Part shown: positions 9,556 through 19,917 of the stretch, one piece after another
Layout: each line of letters starts with the position of its first letter
Position numbering within the stretch: position 1 is the stretch's first letter
Origin: Paulinella micropora
Taxonomy: Eukaryota; Cercozoa; Imbricatea; Euglyphida
DNA: 64,000 nt
NCBI GenBank assembly: GCA_009731375.1
Contig: BJOX01000049.1
Coordinates: forward strand, 787,623 to 851,622
Direction: 5' to 3'
Program-made: the position numbers and the translations under genes
The notes under the pieces: generated by a model
Told to the model about the DNA's origin: nothing
What the model saw: only the letters and a program-made list of their open reading frames with translations
Database searches by the model: none

Positions 9556-11097
9556 TTTCTGTCTCGCCCCCTTCCCCATCTAACACTAGTGCGTAGTTCT
9601 GTTTGCTGTTCTTGTGTTGTGATGGTGCTGGTGGCTGTGAGGTGTTGCTGTTTTGGGTCTGTTTTGGTGGGGATAGTGTCGTGCGTGCTGCGAGTGCTAT
9701 ATACACTCCCTCTATCGCTCTCACCACATCTGTCAAGAATAGCATTAACTTCCCTTCACTCACTCTCTTCACCTCACCACTGCTTTCCCTAACGCATGTT
9801 GTTGCGAGTTGTTGAGCAAGCTGTGCTATGTCTTTGAAAGTGATGATGGGTGGTGTGTTGGTGTGTGGTTGAGCTTGAGGTGTTGGACCTGGTGGTGGTG
9901 TTGGGGTTGCTGCCGTGCCTCCCCGCTGCTTCTTCTTGGCCTCCCCGGTCCCTACGGCAACACTGGGCAGTCCGGCAGATGCAGGACTCCCACTCGCATC
10001 GTGAGTCTTCTTCATAATGCCATGCTTCTGAAAATATTTCTTAACATTCCCTTTTCGCGTAAATCTCAGAAATTCCGGGTCTACGTCATCATCGTCCAAG
10101 CATATAGCCATATCATGTCTGATTTCATCAGAACATCTAGAGTCATTCTCATCATCATATTCCTCCATCTCTTCTTCATCTTCTTCTTCCTCACTACTCT
10201 CACTTTGCATTGGCGTGTCAGCTGTTTGCGTGACTTGTGTGGATGATGCGGTGTGAGGTGTTTGCGTGGTGGAGGTGTGTTTTTGCGGTGGTGTCTCTAG
10301 ACGCTTACCCCTCCTCACTCCCCTTTTCACTCCTTTTTGCTCACTCTCTCCCTCCCTCTGTGGAGTTTGGTCGGTGAATGTGGTAGTGAGGTTGTGCGGT
10401 ATGACTATGCCTCTTGCTTTTGCATCTTCTCGCAAACCTCTCTCGTCTGGATAGTAAGGGGATTTAGGAGGACGGAGGTCTGGGCTGACAGCTAGGTCAA
10501 GCAAAGGATACTCTTTGTCTTGCTTTTTTGCGTGATAACCACAAAATAACCCATAGGTCAACCTAGAAGCTTGCTCAGCATTGGGACCCTCTTGTCTTTC
10601 TTAAGTGAGATCTGACAAGGACTATTCTTTTTGTTTTTCCCGTGACACTTAAGGGACCTCGGTCTTTCTCTGCTGTACCTCTCAATGGTTGTCAGAGGTG
10701 TTTTGGGGGCTGAGTTTTGACGCTGTGGGGTGTTTGTGGAGGTGTCCCTGGTTAACTGACTATGAGAGCGTGAGATTGGTGTGGCGGAGGGACTCCCTCC
10801 GTCACTTCGATTTCTTGACAGGGGACGAACACCTGGCTCGGTCTGAGGTTCCCCAGACTCGACATTCGCTCTATCCCTGCCTCTCTTTTCGTCAGGGGCT
10901 TCCCCAGGGTCGTCTACGAGTAAAGCGTCACTATCTGTTTCTGTGTCCCCTTCTTGTTCTTCCTCTCTAATGAGGTTCATGTCTTTGTCTTTGAGAGACT
11001 TTTTGTTCTTGTTGTTCTGAGGTTTTCCCTTTTTCTTTTTATTGTCGTTCTTGTCTTCACTCGCTTGACTTTTCTTTCGGGATTTCTTTGTTGGCAA
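9545..11097 (-). pseudogene. Copia Gag C-terminal/linker ORFs, low complexity
   Basis: Two overlapping open frames (10558-11097 and 9545-10561) encode long Lys/Arg-, Thr/Pro- and acidic-rich sequence between the zinc knuckle and the protease. One acidic tract near 10140-10200 is almost pure Glu/Asp. No domain is recognisable. By position they are the Gag tail and Gag-Pol linker. The overlap of about 3 codons at 10558-10561 indicates another frame change. Confidence 0.55.
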
Positions 11098-12262
11098 TAC
11101 TTCTTAGTGTGACCTTTCTCGTTACACTCATAGCAAGTGACTTTGAGCCACCACTCATCCTTCTTCTTAAACTTTCTGTACTTGCCCTTACCCCCTTCGT
11201 CCTCATCTCCCTTATCACCTACCAAGAGGTTTGTCTCCCTCTTCTGCCTCGTGGGCTTTTCTGGCTTCTCTTTCCTCTCTTCTCCCTTCCACTTATCCTT
11301 TCTCCACAACGCCCACGTGTCTCTCGCACTATCGACTAGATCGTCAAATCTAGGTCTTAGGTTGGGTGGTAGGTTGAAGTAAAGTGCTTTGAAATTCTCT
11401 CCATTTGCGGGGTGCTTTGCAAGCTTACCAAGGAGGGCTCTTATGAGGTCATCTTCGTCAAATGGATGAGTTCTATGACTCTCTACCTCTCCCTTCATTG
11501 CAACATAATCGTTCAACCATGCATCAACATTTTGTCCGGGTTTTGGATACATGTTTTCGAAAATTTGCGCTTTTATGTTCTTGTTAAACCCGGAGATTTG
11601 AACCGAACTTGGCCCTTACTGACTCTATCAGCTCTATCGGGCCTGTCACTGTCTTAGTACGTAAGTATCGAACGACAACGGGGTGAGAAAAAGCAACAGA
11701 CAGAATGACTTGTAGTGTTCGCATGCGTTCATAATGCTTCTTCTCTTTTTGTACTACTTTCACTCTTAGTGTGTGTCCTCGTTTCGACTGTCTTCGTTTC
11801 TCACGTTTCAGTTTCTTAGCTCTTTTCTCTCTCCACTGTTTCTTTTGTTCGTCAGTTAGCACCGCCCATTCATTCGGTTTGTCTTCAGTCACTGTGGGTG
11901 TCTTGCCTTCATCTTTCTTCGTTTTGGGTCTCTGTCTACCCGCATCTGACACACTGCCTTCATCGTCAGAATCGTTATCTGGGGTATCCCTGAGTCTGGT
12001 TCATCAGGCAACTCCCTCTCCTCAATATCCAGTGCATTCGCTGGATCATAAGGATATTTAACCTTTGCTTTTGCTGGGTCATCAAATGCCAGCGTAATGC
12101 ATTCACCATGCCAGGCACTGATGCCCTTTGCATAGTTCACTAGCTTGTAACGGAAGTCGGAATAATTCCGACTGGTACCATCCAACAGTGCGGGATGTAC
12201 TTTTGCTTTAAACCCACTGTTTTCTCAGTTCCAAGGCTCATAACCTTTGGGAAGCTACCCAT
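10977..12262 (-). pseudogene. Copia Gag with CCHC zinc knuckle
   Basis: The likely start is ATG at 12262 (MGSFPKVM...). A frameshift follows near 12190, then LDGTSRNYSDFRYKL, which resembles the UBN2-type Gag opening of copia elements. Further frame changes occur near 11985 and 11590. The third segment (10977-11552) holds an alpha-helical capsid-like region and the knuckle CYECNEKGHTKKYC (C-x2-C-x4-H-x4-C), which binds the element RNA. Basic sequence follows. Gag forms the virus-like particle. Confidence 0.75.
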
Positions 12263-12862
12263 CGTGGAACCTTTACCGACCACTTTCAGGATCTATCCGG
12301 GCTACCTACTATCACGCAGTATGGAAACGCACTTTAATAACTCGTATAATAAAAGAACTGACTCTTTGACTTCCACGTCACAAACTGACTAACTTAGGTA
12401 CAGGTCTTTCACTTTTCAGTTAACATTGGTATTATTGACTGTCCGGCCTATCGACAAATCAACTATCAAAGTAACGGTGAATTAAATCGAAATGGTAATG
12501 ACCAACGTTTAAAATACTGGTATTTCACCTACTCCGTCAGCCTCAGAAGTTAGTGCTTTTTGCAGCCATAGAGACTTTTAATAAGAGCCAAGTTTGTTGT
12601 GTATTTATCCTTGGGGTTCAACCGTGTTCAAACTCACATTGGAATCAAGTTGGGAATGATAGATAACTTGAAATACCACGGCTTGCATTAAATAATATCT
12701 TTTGAATTATTACAACAGACAAAATGTCTAGATGATCAGGGAGGGTTCAAATGATGCAATAGATTCAATCATGACTCTGATAAGTTTTGAGTCGCTTGTT
12801 GATGCATGTCACAGAATGGCTATTTGCGGGAGGGTGATATTCTCGTCGCCGGTAGATATCAA
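12263..12862. other. 600-bp non-coding spacer
   Basis: This spacer separates the copia gag start from the LTR of the gag-only element. It would contain the copia leader and 5' LTR if these survive, but I see no second LTR to compare. No ORF, RNA gene or clear repeat is supported. Confidence 0.4.
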
Positions 12863-13034
12863 TGGATAATTTATTAATTAATAATAGTATTTAGTCATAC
12901 CGGCCCACCCCCATGACAATTACCTATTTTTACCTATATCACTCTAAGTGTAACGGTGAATTTAATGCTTTGTCGGTCTGGGGTTGGGGCACTTAGTGAC
13001 GTGTCATTATTCCAATGTCTAAGTAAAAGTAAAG
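12863..13034 (+). repeat. 5' LTR of gag-only retrotransposon, left part
   Basis: This stretch is about 90% like the 3' LTR at 37624 onward. Both begin TG(G)ATAATTTAT and share CCCACCCCCATGACAATTACC, CACTCTAAGTGTAACGGTG and GGGGTTGGGGCACTTAGTG. It stops abruptly at 13034 where the Polinton begins. The remainder of the LTR resumes at 34759. Confidence 0.75.
13029..13034. repeat. Left 6-bp target-site duplication of the Polinton (GTAAAG)
   Basis: GTAAAG precedes the left terminal inverted repeat and recurs directly after the right one (34759-34764). The 3' LTR has the single, unoccupied equivalent (AAGTAAAAGTAAAATACGAA at 37793-37810). Six-base duplications are characteristic of Polinton/Maverick integration. 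Confidence 0.85.
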
Positions 13035-13188
13035 AGTAGTATAGGGGGCCACTTTAGGACAGATCTTCAGTGCAGTTTCTCTAGAGAAACCACACTAAGA
13101 GCCGTTATTTAGTTTTTCGTCTACCTGTTTATAACTAATACATACAAACAAAAGAAAGAAAAAAGGCTATCTGTAAATAATTATTATT
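13035..13188 (+). repeat. Polinton left terminal inverted repeat (154 bp)
   Basis: This matches the reverse complement of 34605-34758 almost base for base. The match breaks only at the inner end, near GTAAATAATTATTATT against GTAAATGATTATTATT. The terminus AG...CT agrees with Polinton ends. Such termini are where the terminal protein would prime DNA synthesis, which is known for the family and not visible here. Confidence 0.95.
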
Positions 13189-13217
13189 CAAATAAATAAA
13201 ATAAAGACACATATAGG

Positions 13218-13418
13218 ATGACAAACAAAGACACACCAAGATTTAGAATGTCCAGAGGTTGCGTTATGGTAAAGAATAACGAAAAGAGACCAATGGTAAA
13301 AGTTCAATGGAGAGAAGGAGGAAAGGTTATGTGTAAGAGTTTCTGCATCGGAAGCAAAAAATCAAAAGAGCAAGCATTGGAAGAAGCAAAGAAGTACCAC
13401 GATGAAAATAATACCTAA
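13218..13418 (+). CDS. Small AP2-like DNA-binding candidate
   Basis: This ORF has 66 residues, starting 30 bp inside the left inverted repeat. The sequence has three predicted strands (VMVKNNEKRPMVKVQW, GGKVMCKSFCIGS) followed by a helix (EQALEEAKKYHDE). That order and the G-K-x-x-x-K-S-F then E-A-x-x-x-A pattern resemble AP2/ERF-type DNA-binding domains. The similarity is by eye only. As the first gene it could be an early regulator. Its end overlaps the next gene start by 17 bp. Confidence 0.5.
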   Translation: MTNKDTPRFRMSRGCVMVKNNEKRPMVKVQWREGGKVMCKSFCIGSKKSKEQALEEAKKYHDENNT

Positions 13419-13741
13419 ATACGAGGAATGGAAAATTAATCACGATAAAGACACAAGAATAATAAAAAAGAAAAGAAAAAATTTGGAAGCATAAAGATTT
13501 TAAGTGTGGATGTGGTGCTGAAATACATAATGGAAACAAAGCGCGACATATGAAGTCCCAGAAACATATTTCAGCAACAGAAAAAGAAAAACCTCCAGTT
13601 CCTCCAAGGCCAAGCAAAGAGTATATGGAGAGAATAAAGAAAGATGATGTGAGCGAAGCCACTTGTGATGATAGATGTAATATGTGCGGATACATGGAAC
13701 ATAACTGCCACTGTGGTTCCGGGTGTGGTAAGTATCAGTAA
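13402..13741 (+). CDS. Zinc-finger protein, frameshifted
   Basis: ATG at 13402 opens a 30-codon frame that closes near 13492 after an A-rich run (AAAAAAGAAAAGAAAAAATT). The downstream frame continues with FKCGCGAEIHNGNKARHMKS then a His. This is a C-x-C...H-x5-H finger of the type seen in proteins of large DNA viruses. After a proline-rich linker a Cys-rich C-terminus (CNMCGYMEHNCHCGSGCG) probably binds zinc as well. A one-base homopolymer indel would unite the frames. I infer a DNA- or RNA-binding accessory protein; no specific function is recognised. Confidence 0.5.
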
Positions 13742-13902
13742 TCAAAAAGGTTTCTCTGCGGGAACAACTGAATTATATGTTAAAGACAAGGAGGGGCCTT
13801 ATATATAGGACACACACGAGGCCACGAGGGGACGACCGATTGAGGCAGACAAATATTTTAATTTAATAAAATTATATTTTCCTTGATATACTATTATCAA
13901 AC
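13742..13902. other. Spacer upstream of polymerase gene
   Basis: This 160-bp AT-rich spacer holds a TTATATATAGG string and ends CTTGATATACTATTATCAAAC just before the polymerase ATG. The AT-rich TATA-like stretch close to the start codon recurs upstream of other genes of the element. Confidence 0.35.
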
Positions 13903-16900
13903 ATGGAGACACACACGTATAACGGCAAGGTCTACAGGTTGGATAGATTAAGGGAATATAAGATAAATTACGAAATCAAGTCTGTCAGGGGTCGGGATGT
14001 GCTATATATCAAACCGAAGGTAAGGGGGTATAAAATTGATACACCGACCGCCCAAAACTACTTGAACCAAGTAAGAGGTGCAGTGTATTTCGAACACCAT
14101 GCTATACCAATAGCGCCACCTTTACCTACGATTGAAGAGAAAAAAGAACTGAAAGAAAATTACAGAGACTTGTTGAGGTATGGTAATTATGATATCATGA
14201 GGGACGATAGCAAGGAACACGAACTAGGAATAAATGAAAGCCGATATGCGGTAAGGATTAACGGCAACTTCCGATCATTTACGATGCGCGATGTAATAAG
14301 ATTTATTGAGATTGTATTGAACGACTTTGTAAGACGACAATCACCCGCAGATAAGGTTAGCCTAGGTATTGAGTTTGTGTGATTACTATGGAAAGGTATC
14401 AACAGGCTTACACAAAGTTAATCTAATCTCGGTTGAAAAAGTTTTAGAAAGATTGTCAGCAATATTTCAAAGCAACGAAAGTCTTTACATGGACGAGAAC
14501 GGAATAAACTTTGATACATTAAAATTTGTGCTGAAATCTGTTAAAATGCCGACGGGCGGGACAAGGCTACAGGTTTTGAACAATTGGATATCTACAGAAA
14601 GAAAGGAGTAATCTGTATTACAAACAGCGATAACTTATGCTTAGCACGAGCAATTGTTGTAGTAAAAGCAAAAATTGAAAAACATCAAAAATACTAGCAA
14701 ATTATGCGAGGACGAAAGATACAGCAGGAAATGGCAGAGGCTTTACACGATGAAGCGAAAGTCATTAAGGATGTGTGTGGGATACCAGAAATTAATACAT
14801 TTGCTAATCACATTAAATACAATCTGGTTATTGTTGAATTCCCTGACAAAATCATTTATAAAACAGAACTATTTGATGCGAACGGCGAACGGCTGACTAA
14901 CCTTTACATTCTAAAGACTGAAGGACATTACGATGCCATAACTAACATGAAGTCTATGCTAGGAAAAAAGAATATCTGTGAGTTATGTCTAAGAGGGTAT
15001 AAGGAAAGACATGCATGTGAAGCCGAATGTAGTATTTGTGAAACCAAAGGCTGTAAGGGAATAAAAGACAAGAGACAGTGGCAAGAATGTGAGAAGTGTA
15101 ATAGAAAGTTTCCAAACACTGAATGCTTTAATAACCACAGGACGACGAACTGCGATGTCAAAGCGAAATGTAAATCGTGCGGTCTTAATTACAGGAAGAA
15201 AGATGAACACAAATGCGGATATGCGAAATGCAGAAATTGTAAGGAACTGAAACCGCTTGAACACCAATGTGAAATAGTCCAAAAAGAAATCTTACTGCCG
15301 TCAGAGCAATACATATTCTTTGACTTTGAAGCGACACAGGACACAGGCGAGCACATTGTTAATCATGCTGAAAGCCAGTATTACGATGCGAAGGAACCGC
15401 CANNNNNNNNNNTAATAAGATTTATTGAGATTGTATTGAACGACTTTGTAAGACGACAATCACCCGCAGATAAGGTTAGCCTAGGTATTGAGTTTGTGTG
15501 ATTACTATGGAAAGGTATCAACAGGCTTACACAAAGTTAATCTAATCTCGGTTGAAAAAGTTTTAGAAAGATTGTCAGCAATATTTCAAAGCAACGAAAG
15601 TCTTTACATGGACGAGAACGGAATAAACTTTGATACATTAAAATTTGTGCTGAAATCTGTTAAAATGCCGACGGGCGGGACAAGGCTACAGGTTTTGAAC
15701 AATTGGATATCTACAGAAAGAAAGGAGTAATCTGTATTACAAACAGCGATAACTTATGCTTAGCACGAGCAATTGTTGTAGTAAAAGCAAAAATTGAAAA
15801 ACATCAAAAATACTAGCAAATTATGCGAGGACGAAAGATACAGCAGGAAATGGCAGAGGCTTTACACGATGAAGCGAAAGTCATTAAGGATGTGTGTGGG
15901 ATACCAGAAATTAATACATTTGCTAATCACATTAAATACAATCTGGTTATTGTTGAATTCCCTGACAAAATCATTTATAAAACAGAACTATTTGATGCGA
16001 ACGGCGAACGGCTGACTAACCTTTACATTCTAAAGACTGAAGGACATTACGATGCCATAACTAACATGAAGTCTATGCTAGGAAAAAAGAATATCTGTGA
16101 GTTATGTCTAAGAGGGTATAAGGAAAGACATGCATGTGAAGCCGAATGTAGTATTTGTGAAACCAAAGGCTGTAAGGGAATAAAAGACAAGAGACAGTGG
16201 CAAGAATGTGAGAAGTGTAATAGAAAGTTTCCAAACACTGAATGCTTTAATAACCACAGGACGACGAACTGCGATGTCAAAGCGAAATGTAAATCGTGCG
16301 GTCTTAATTACAGGAAGAAAGATGAACACAAATGCGGATATGCGAAATGCAGAAATTGTAAGGAACTGAAACCGCTTGAACACCAATGTGAAATAGTCCA
16401 AAAAGAAATCTTACTGCCGTCAGAGCAATACATATTCTTTGACTTTGAAGCGACACAGGACACAGGCGAGCACATTGTTAATCATGCTGAAAGCCAGTAT
16501 TACGATGCGAAGGAACCGCCAGTAATTCACAAAAACATTCCAGATTTCTGTAAGTGGGTTTTTGACACTAAGCACAGCGGATTTACATTTATCGCACACA
16601 ATGCCCGCGGTTATGATTGTCAGTTTATTCTTAAGTGGTTGGTTGATAATGGTCAAACTCCATTTGTAATCTATGAAGGTGGTAAGATTATGATGATGAC
16701 ACTTAAGAAGTATCGCTTTATAGACAGCCTAAGTTTTCTTACGATGCCATTGTCAGACTTTCCAAACGTTCGGGCTTACGGAACTTAAGAAAGGGTTCTT
16801 CCCGCACTTCTTCAATACGGCGAAAAATAGAAACTATGTTGGTGTAATGCCTCATAAGAAACATTAGGGCTACGACACGATGCGAGGAGATAAACGAAAG

Positions 16901-18933
16901 GAATTTCTTGAATGGTATGATGAACAAGTGAAAGCACATAACAGGTTTGATATAGCGAAGGAAATCGCTGAGTGTTGTCATTCAGATGTTGATATACTGA
17001 GGAAGGTTTGTATAGATTTTAGAAATCAGTTTCTAGAGTTTGGTATTGACCCTTTTCAATATACAACTATCGCGAGTTGTGTTATGGCTCTGTATCGTGC
17101 TAAGTTTATGCCAGAAAATTCAATTGCGATATTGAAAGCGGCAAAACAAAACAGGATGACTTCTAGGGCTTGTGTAGAATGGTTAGCATACAGAAGCAGA
17201 CTGGATAAGACAGATATTAAGCACGCATTCAACAGAGGTGAAAAAATGTTTCAACTCGGGCAATCTCGTGTGTATGTAGATGGATGGGACGAGAAAAACA
17301 AAACCGCTTATGAGTTTTACGGGTGTCATTGGCACGGATGTGATAAGTGTTGGAATAGCAATGCTCTGAATGTGAAGAAGAATAAGACAATGGGCGAACT
17401 ATACAAGGAAACAATGAGAAGAGAAAAACAACTTAACGAACAAGCAAAAGTAATAAGTGTCTGGGAGTGCGAATGGAGCCTGATGAAAACCAGTGAAAGA
17501 CTGGCAGAGGATACAAACGAACGAATTACTGAACAAGAAGGACTAAACCCACGAGAGGCAATGTTTGGAGGTAGAGTGAATGCTCTGAAATTATATTGGA
17601 AATCACGACATGATAACGAGTATGCGAAATATATTGACACATGCTCACTTTATCCGACCGTGATGTATTACGACCTTTATCCAAGCGGACACCGTATCAT
17701 AATACGACCAAGCAACGAGGAGGAAAGAAATGAGATGAAAAATAAAATTATAAACAGAGAATATTTTGGAGTGGCTAAGGTTAAGATGCTACCACCGAGA
17801 GGCTTACTACACCCAGTCTTACCGAAGGCGGATAGAGGTAAGATGATGTATTACTTATGCGATAAGTGTGGAATGACTGAGCAACACGGCGAATGTAAGC
17901 ACACAGATAAAGAACGAGCAATAACAGGCACATGGGCAACTCCAGAAATTTACAAGGCCTTAGACAAAGGGTATAAGTTAATAAAAATATATGAAGTATG
18001 GAACTGGAAAGAACAAAGCAGTAGTTTATTCAAAGAATATATAAAGACATTCTTGAAAGTAAAACAAGAGTCCAGCGGATATCCCGCGGGGAAGCAGAAA
18101 AGCAAAATTACATAAACAGCATGGAAATAAAAATGGGAGTTAAGATGGATGAAAGAAAAATATTCAAAAACGAAGGACGGAGAGCAGTGGCTAAGTTGTG
18201 CTTGAACTCTTTATGGGGCAAGTTTGGACAAAAACAAAATAAAACACAGAACAAAATGATAAAGGATAAAGAAACCTTATACAAACTATTGAACGATAAA
18301 TCAGTGGATAATATAAATATTAACATAATTAACGACCAAATTGTAGAAGCCAGTTATGACTTAAAACAGGACGCGGTGAGCGACCCGATTAAAGCAAATA
18401 TTGTAGTTGCTTTATTTACTACATGCCACGCGAGAATGAGACTTTACAATATGATGGACATATTAGGTAATAGGATATTGTATCATGACACAGACAGCGT
18501 AATATATACGACTGACAAAGAAATTAATCAGGTAGATGTAGAGACAGGCGATTTACTGGGAGATTGGACTGATAAACTAAAAGGAGCGAAAATAAAAACC
18601 TTTGTTGGAGGTGGTCCGAAGTGTTATGGATACTTATTAGATAATGGTAAAGCCAGTATGAAAGTAAAAGGATTTAGTATGAACTATGAAACGAAAAAAG
18701 CATTGAATTTACCGAATATGTTAAGTGCAATAAGTTGTGGGCTAGGTATTACGAACACTGAATTATTTGAGAATGGTAAAAATGAACTGGCTGAATTGTT
18801 GGAGACTGATGAAGAATTACGGATTGCTAAGCGAATTGAGAAATCTGGAAAAGTAGTTATAATAGAAAACAACAAGATAACGCGAGATAAACAAAAGAAA
18901 AATAACAAGCGAATACTTAGAAAAGATATTTAG
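13903..18933 (+). pseudogene. polB: Protein-primed family B DNA polymerase (pPolB), interrupted
   Basis: All pPolB landmarks are present in order. There is an N-terminal region, then NSDNLCLARAIVV near 14620, and a Cys/His-rich zinc ribbon region near 14980-15270. Exo I is DFEA near 16441, Exo II is AHNARGYD near 16600, and Exo III is SDVDIL near 16981. Pol A is YIDTCSLYP near 17630, with K-L-C-L-N-S-L-W-G (Pol B) near 18195 and DTDS (Pol C) at 18487-18498. Without the gap-flanking repeat the gene would encode about 1,300 residues, as expected for Polintons. It replicates the element from a protein primer. Breaks are frame changes near 14380, 14600, 16757 and 18088, and TAG codons in frame near 14695 and 16865. 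All catalytic motifs are intact, so the damage may be recent or artefactual. Confidence 0.9.
14294..15402 (+). repeat. Gap-flanking exact duplicate (with 15413-16521)
   Basis: These 1,109 bp reappear, apparently unchanged, immediately after the 10-N gap at 15403-15412 with an offset of 1,119. The duplicate begins and ends at the gap, which is the signature of two contig ends that overlap but were not merged. It should be counted once when reading the polymerase. Confidence 0.85.
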
Positions 18934-19103
18934 TTTTACATATACGAAAAGACAAGTTATCGGAATTGTAGAGAATGCGATTGAAACTAGACCTTTTGGA
19001 TATTAAGGATATTTTAGAATTGCGCTNNNNNNNNNNATTAAAAAATAAAATATTAAATAATTAATTGTTTTCCATAAAATTTTTTACCAATCTATATAGA
19101 CCA
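18934..19103. terminator. Polymerase 3' region with truncated conserved hairpin
   Basis: GATATTTTAGAATTGCG at 19009-19025 is identical to the left part of the hairpin at 26927-26972. It is cut by the 10-N gap (19027-19036) before its complementary arm. Its position just after a gene end suggests a transcript 3'-end signal. A TCTATATAGACCA string precedes the next ATG. Confidence 0.4.
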
Positions 19104-19394
19104 ATGACCACCCTCACCAGACTATCTGAAAAATTTGGACGACTTTCAATTGAGAAGAATAAGGAATTGTTTTCAGTAAGAGATGTCCAACAGATGATTG
19201 ATGAAGAAATTAAGGCAATTGAAAAAAGTAGAGAAGGAAAGCCAACCGATGTTTTTCCATTTGGTAAGTATCGCGGGAAGAAGGTTTCAGATGTTGCTAC
19301 CATTGACAAACCATATCTTGAATGGGTAATGAAACAGCCGTGGTTTGATAAATTTACAGACATCAAAAGTGAAGTAAAAAAATATTTACAATAG
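19104..19394 (+). CDS. DUF3820/ExoX-C-like protein, paralogue 1
   Basis: ATG at 19104 is preferred over the upstream TTG because a TATA-like TCTATATAGA lies just before it. The product is 96 residues. The second half, FPFGKYRGKKVSDVATID then PYLEWVMKQPWFDKF, matches the compact F-G-K-Y-x-G-x-x-(h)-x-x-(h)...Y-L-x-W-(h) signature. That signature is shared by DUF3820 and the C-terminal module of exodeoxyribonuclease X-like proteins. The function of the stand-alone module is unknown; nucleic-acid binding is plausible. The next gene encodes the same module. Confidence 0.6.
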   Translation: MTTLTRLSEKFGRLSIEKNKELFSVRDVQQMIDEEIKAIEKSREGKPTDVFPFGKYRGKKVSDVATIDKPYLEWVMKQPWFDKFTDIKSEVKKYLQ

Positions 19395-19421
19395 AAATTA
19401 ATATTTACTTTATATATAAGA

Positions 19422-19884
19422 TGACTGACCTGAACACCAAACAAGACTAGTTAATGAAATTGAAAAATGGAACCTTGACAGCGGCAATGTCAAAATGCCA
19501 ACAATTAAATGGACTAAACCTGACATTGTTTCTTTCTATGAACAATACAAGCCGAGGGATGACAATGTGAAAGTAGTTATTCCATTGGAGACCATAACGG
19601 ACAACGAAGAAAGCACACCTTTTACAGCGACTGATTTAAAAGAGACTGGAATTACCGAAGTAAAGGTGAATGTAGGTGAAGAGATAGCGAATTCTACATG
19701 TACAGAAGAAGGATGTATATTAAAGAAAGAATACCAGCAAAATGAAACCGATATTTTTCTTCAATATGGAAAGTATAAAAAAATGAAAATTGAAGATGTT
19801 GCTAAGATTGATAAACCATACCTTGAATATTTAATTCAACAACCTTATTTTAATAACAAAGATGCGGTAAAAAAACATCTTTAA
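19422..19884 (+). CDS. DUF3820/ExoX-C-like protein, paralogue 2
   Basis: ATG at 19422, preceded by TATATATAAG, opens a frame that ends after nine codons. One frame over, sequence continues (LVNEIEKWN...) into the clean ORF from 19495, so a one-base indel near 19450 is likely. The C-terminus LQYGKYKKMKIEDVAKIDKP then YLEYLIQQPYF is clearly paralogous to the preceding gene. The middle is acidic and variable. Tandem duplication followed by divergence is the simplest account. Confidence 0.55.
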
Positions 19885-19917
19885 TATCACATCGCTTTCC
19901 ATTAAATTTTTTTTGCT

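Larger units (their letters stand above)
6675..12262 (-). mobile_element. Ty1/copia retrotransposon, truncated and frameshifted
   Basis: Read leftward from 12262, the order is Gag with zinc knuckle, aspartic protease, integrase, and the N-terminal half of reverse transcriptase. The protease-integrase-RT order defines Ty1/copia (Pseudoviridae). At least six frame changes interrupt it, near 12190, 11985, 11590, 10980, 9555 and 9100, with another near 7050. The RT stops after the motif LYGAPQAGKRW at 6675, so palm and RNase H are missing. No LTR pair is visible in the window. It is a dead copy unless the frameshifts are sequencing errors. Confidence 0.85.
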
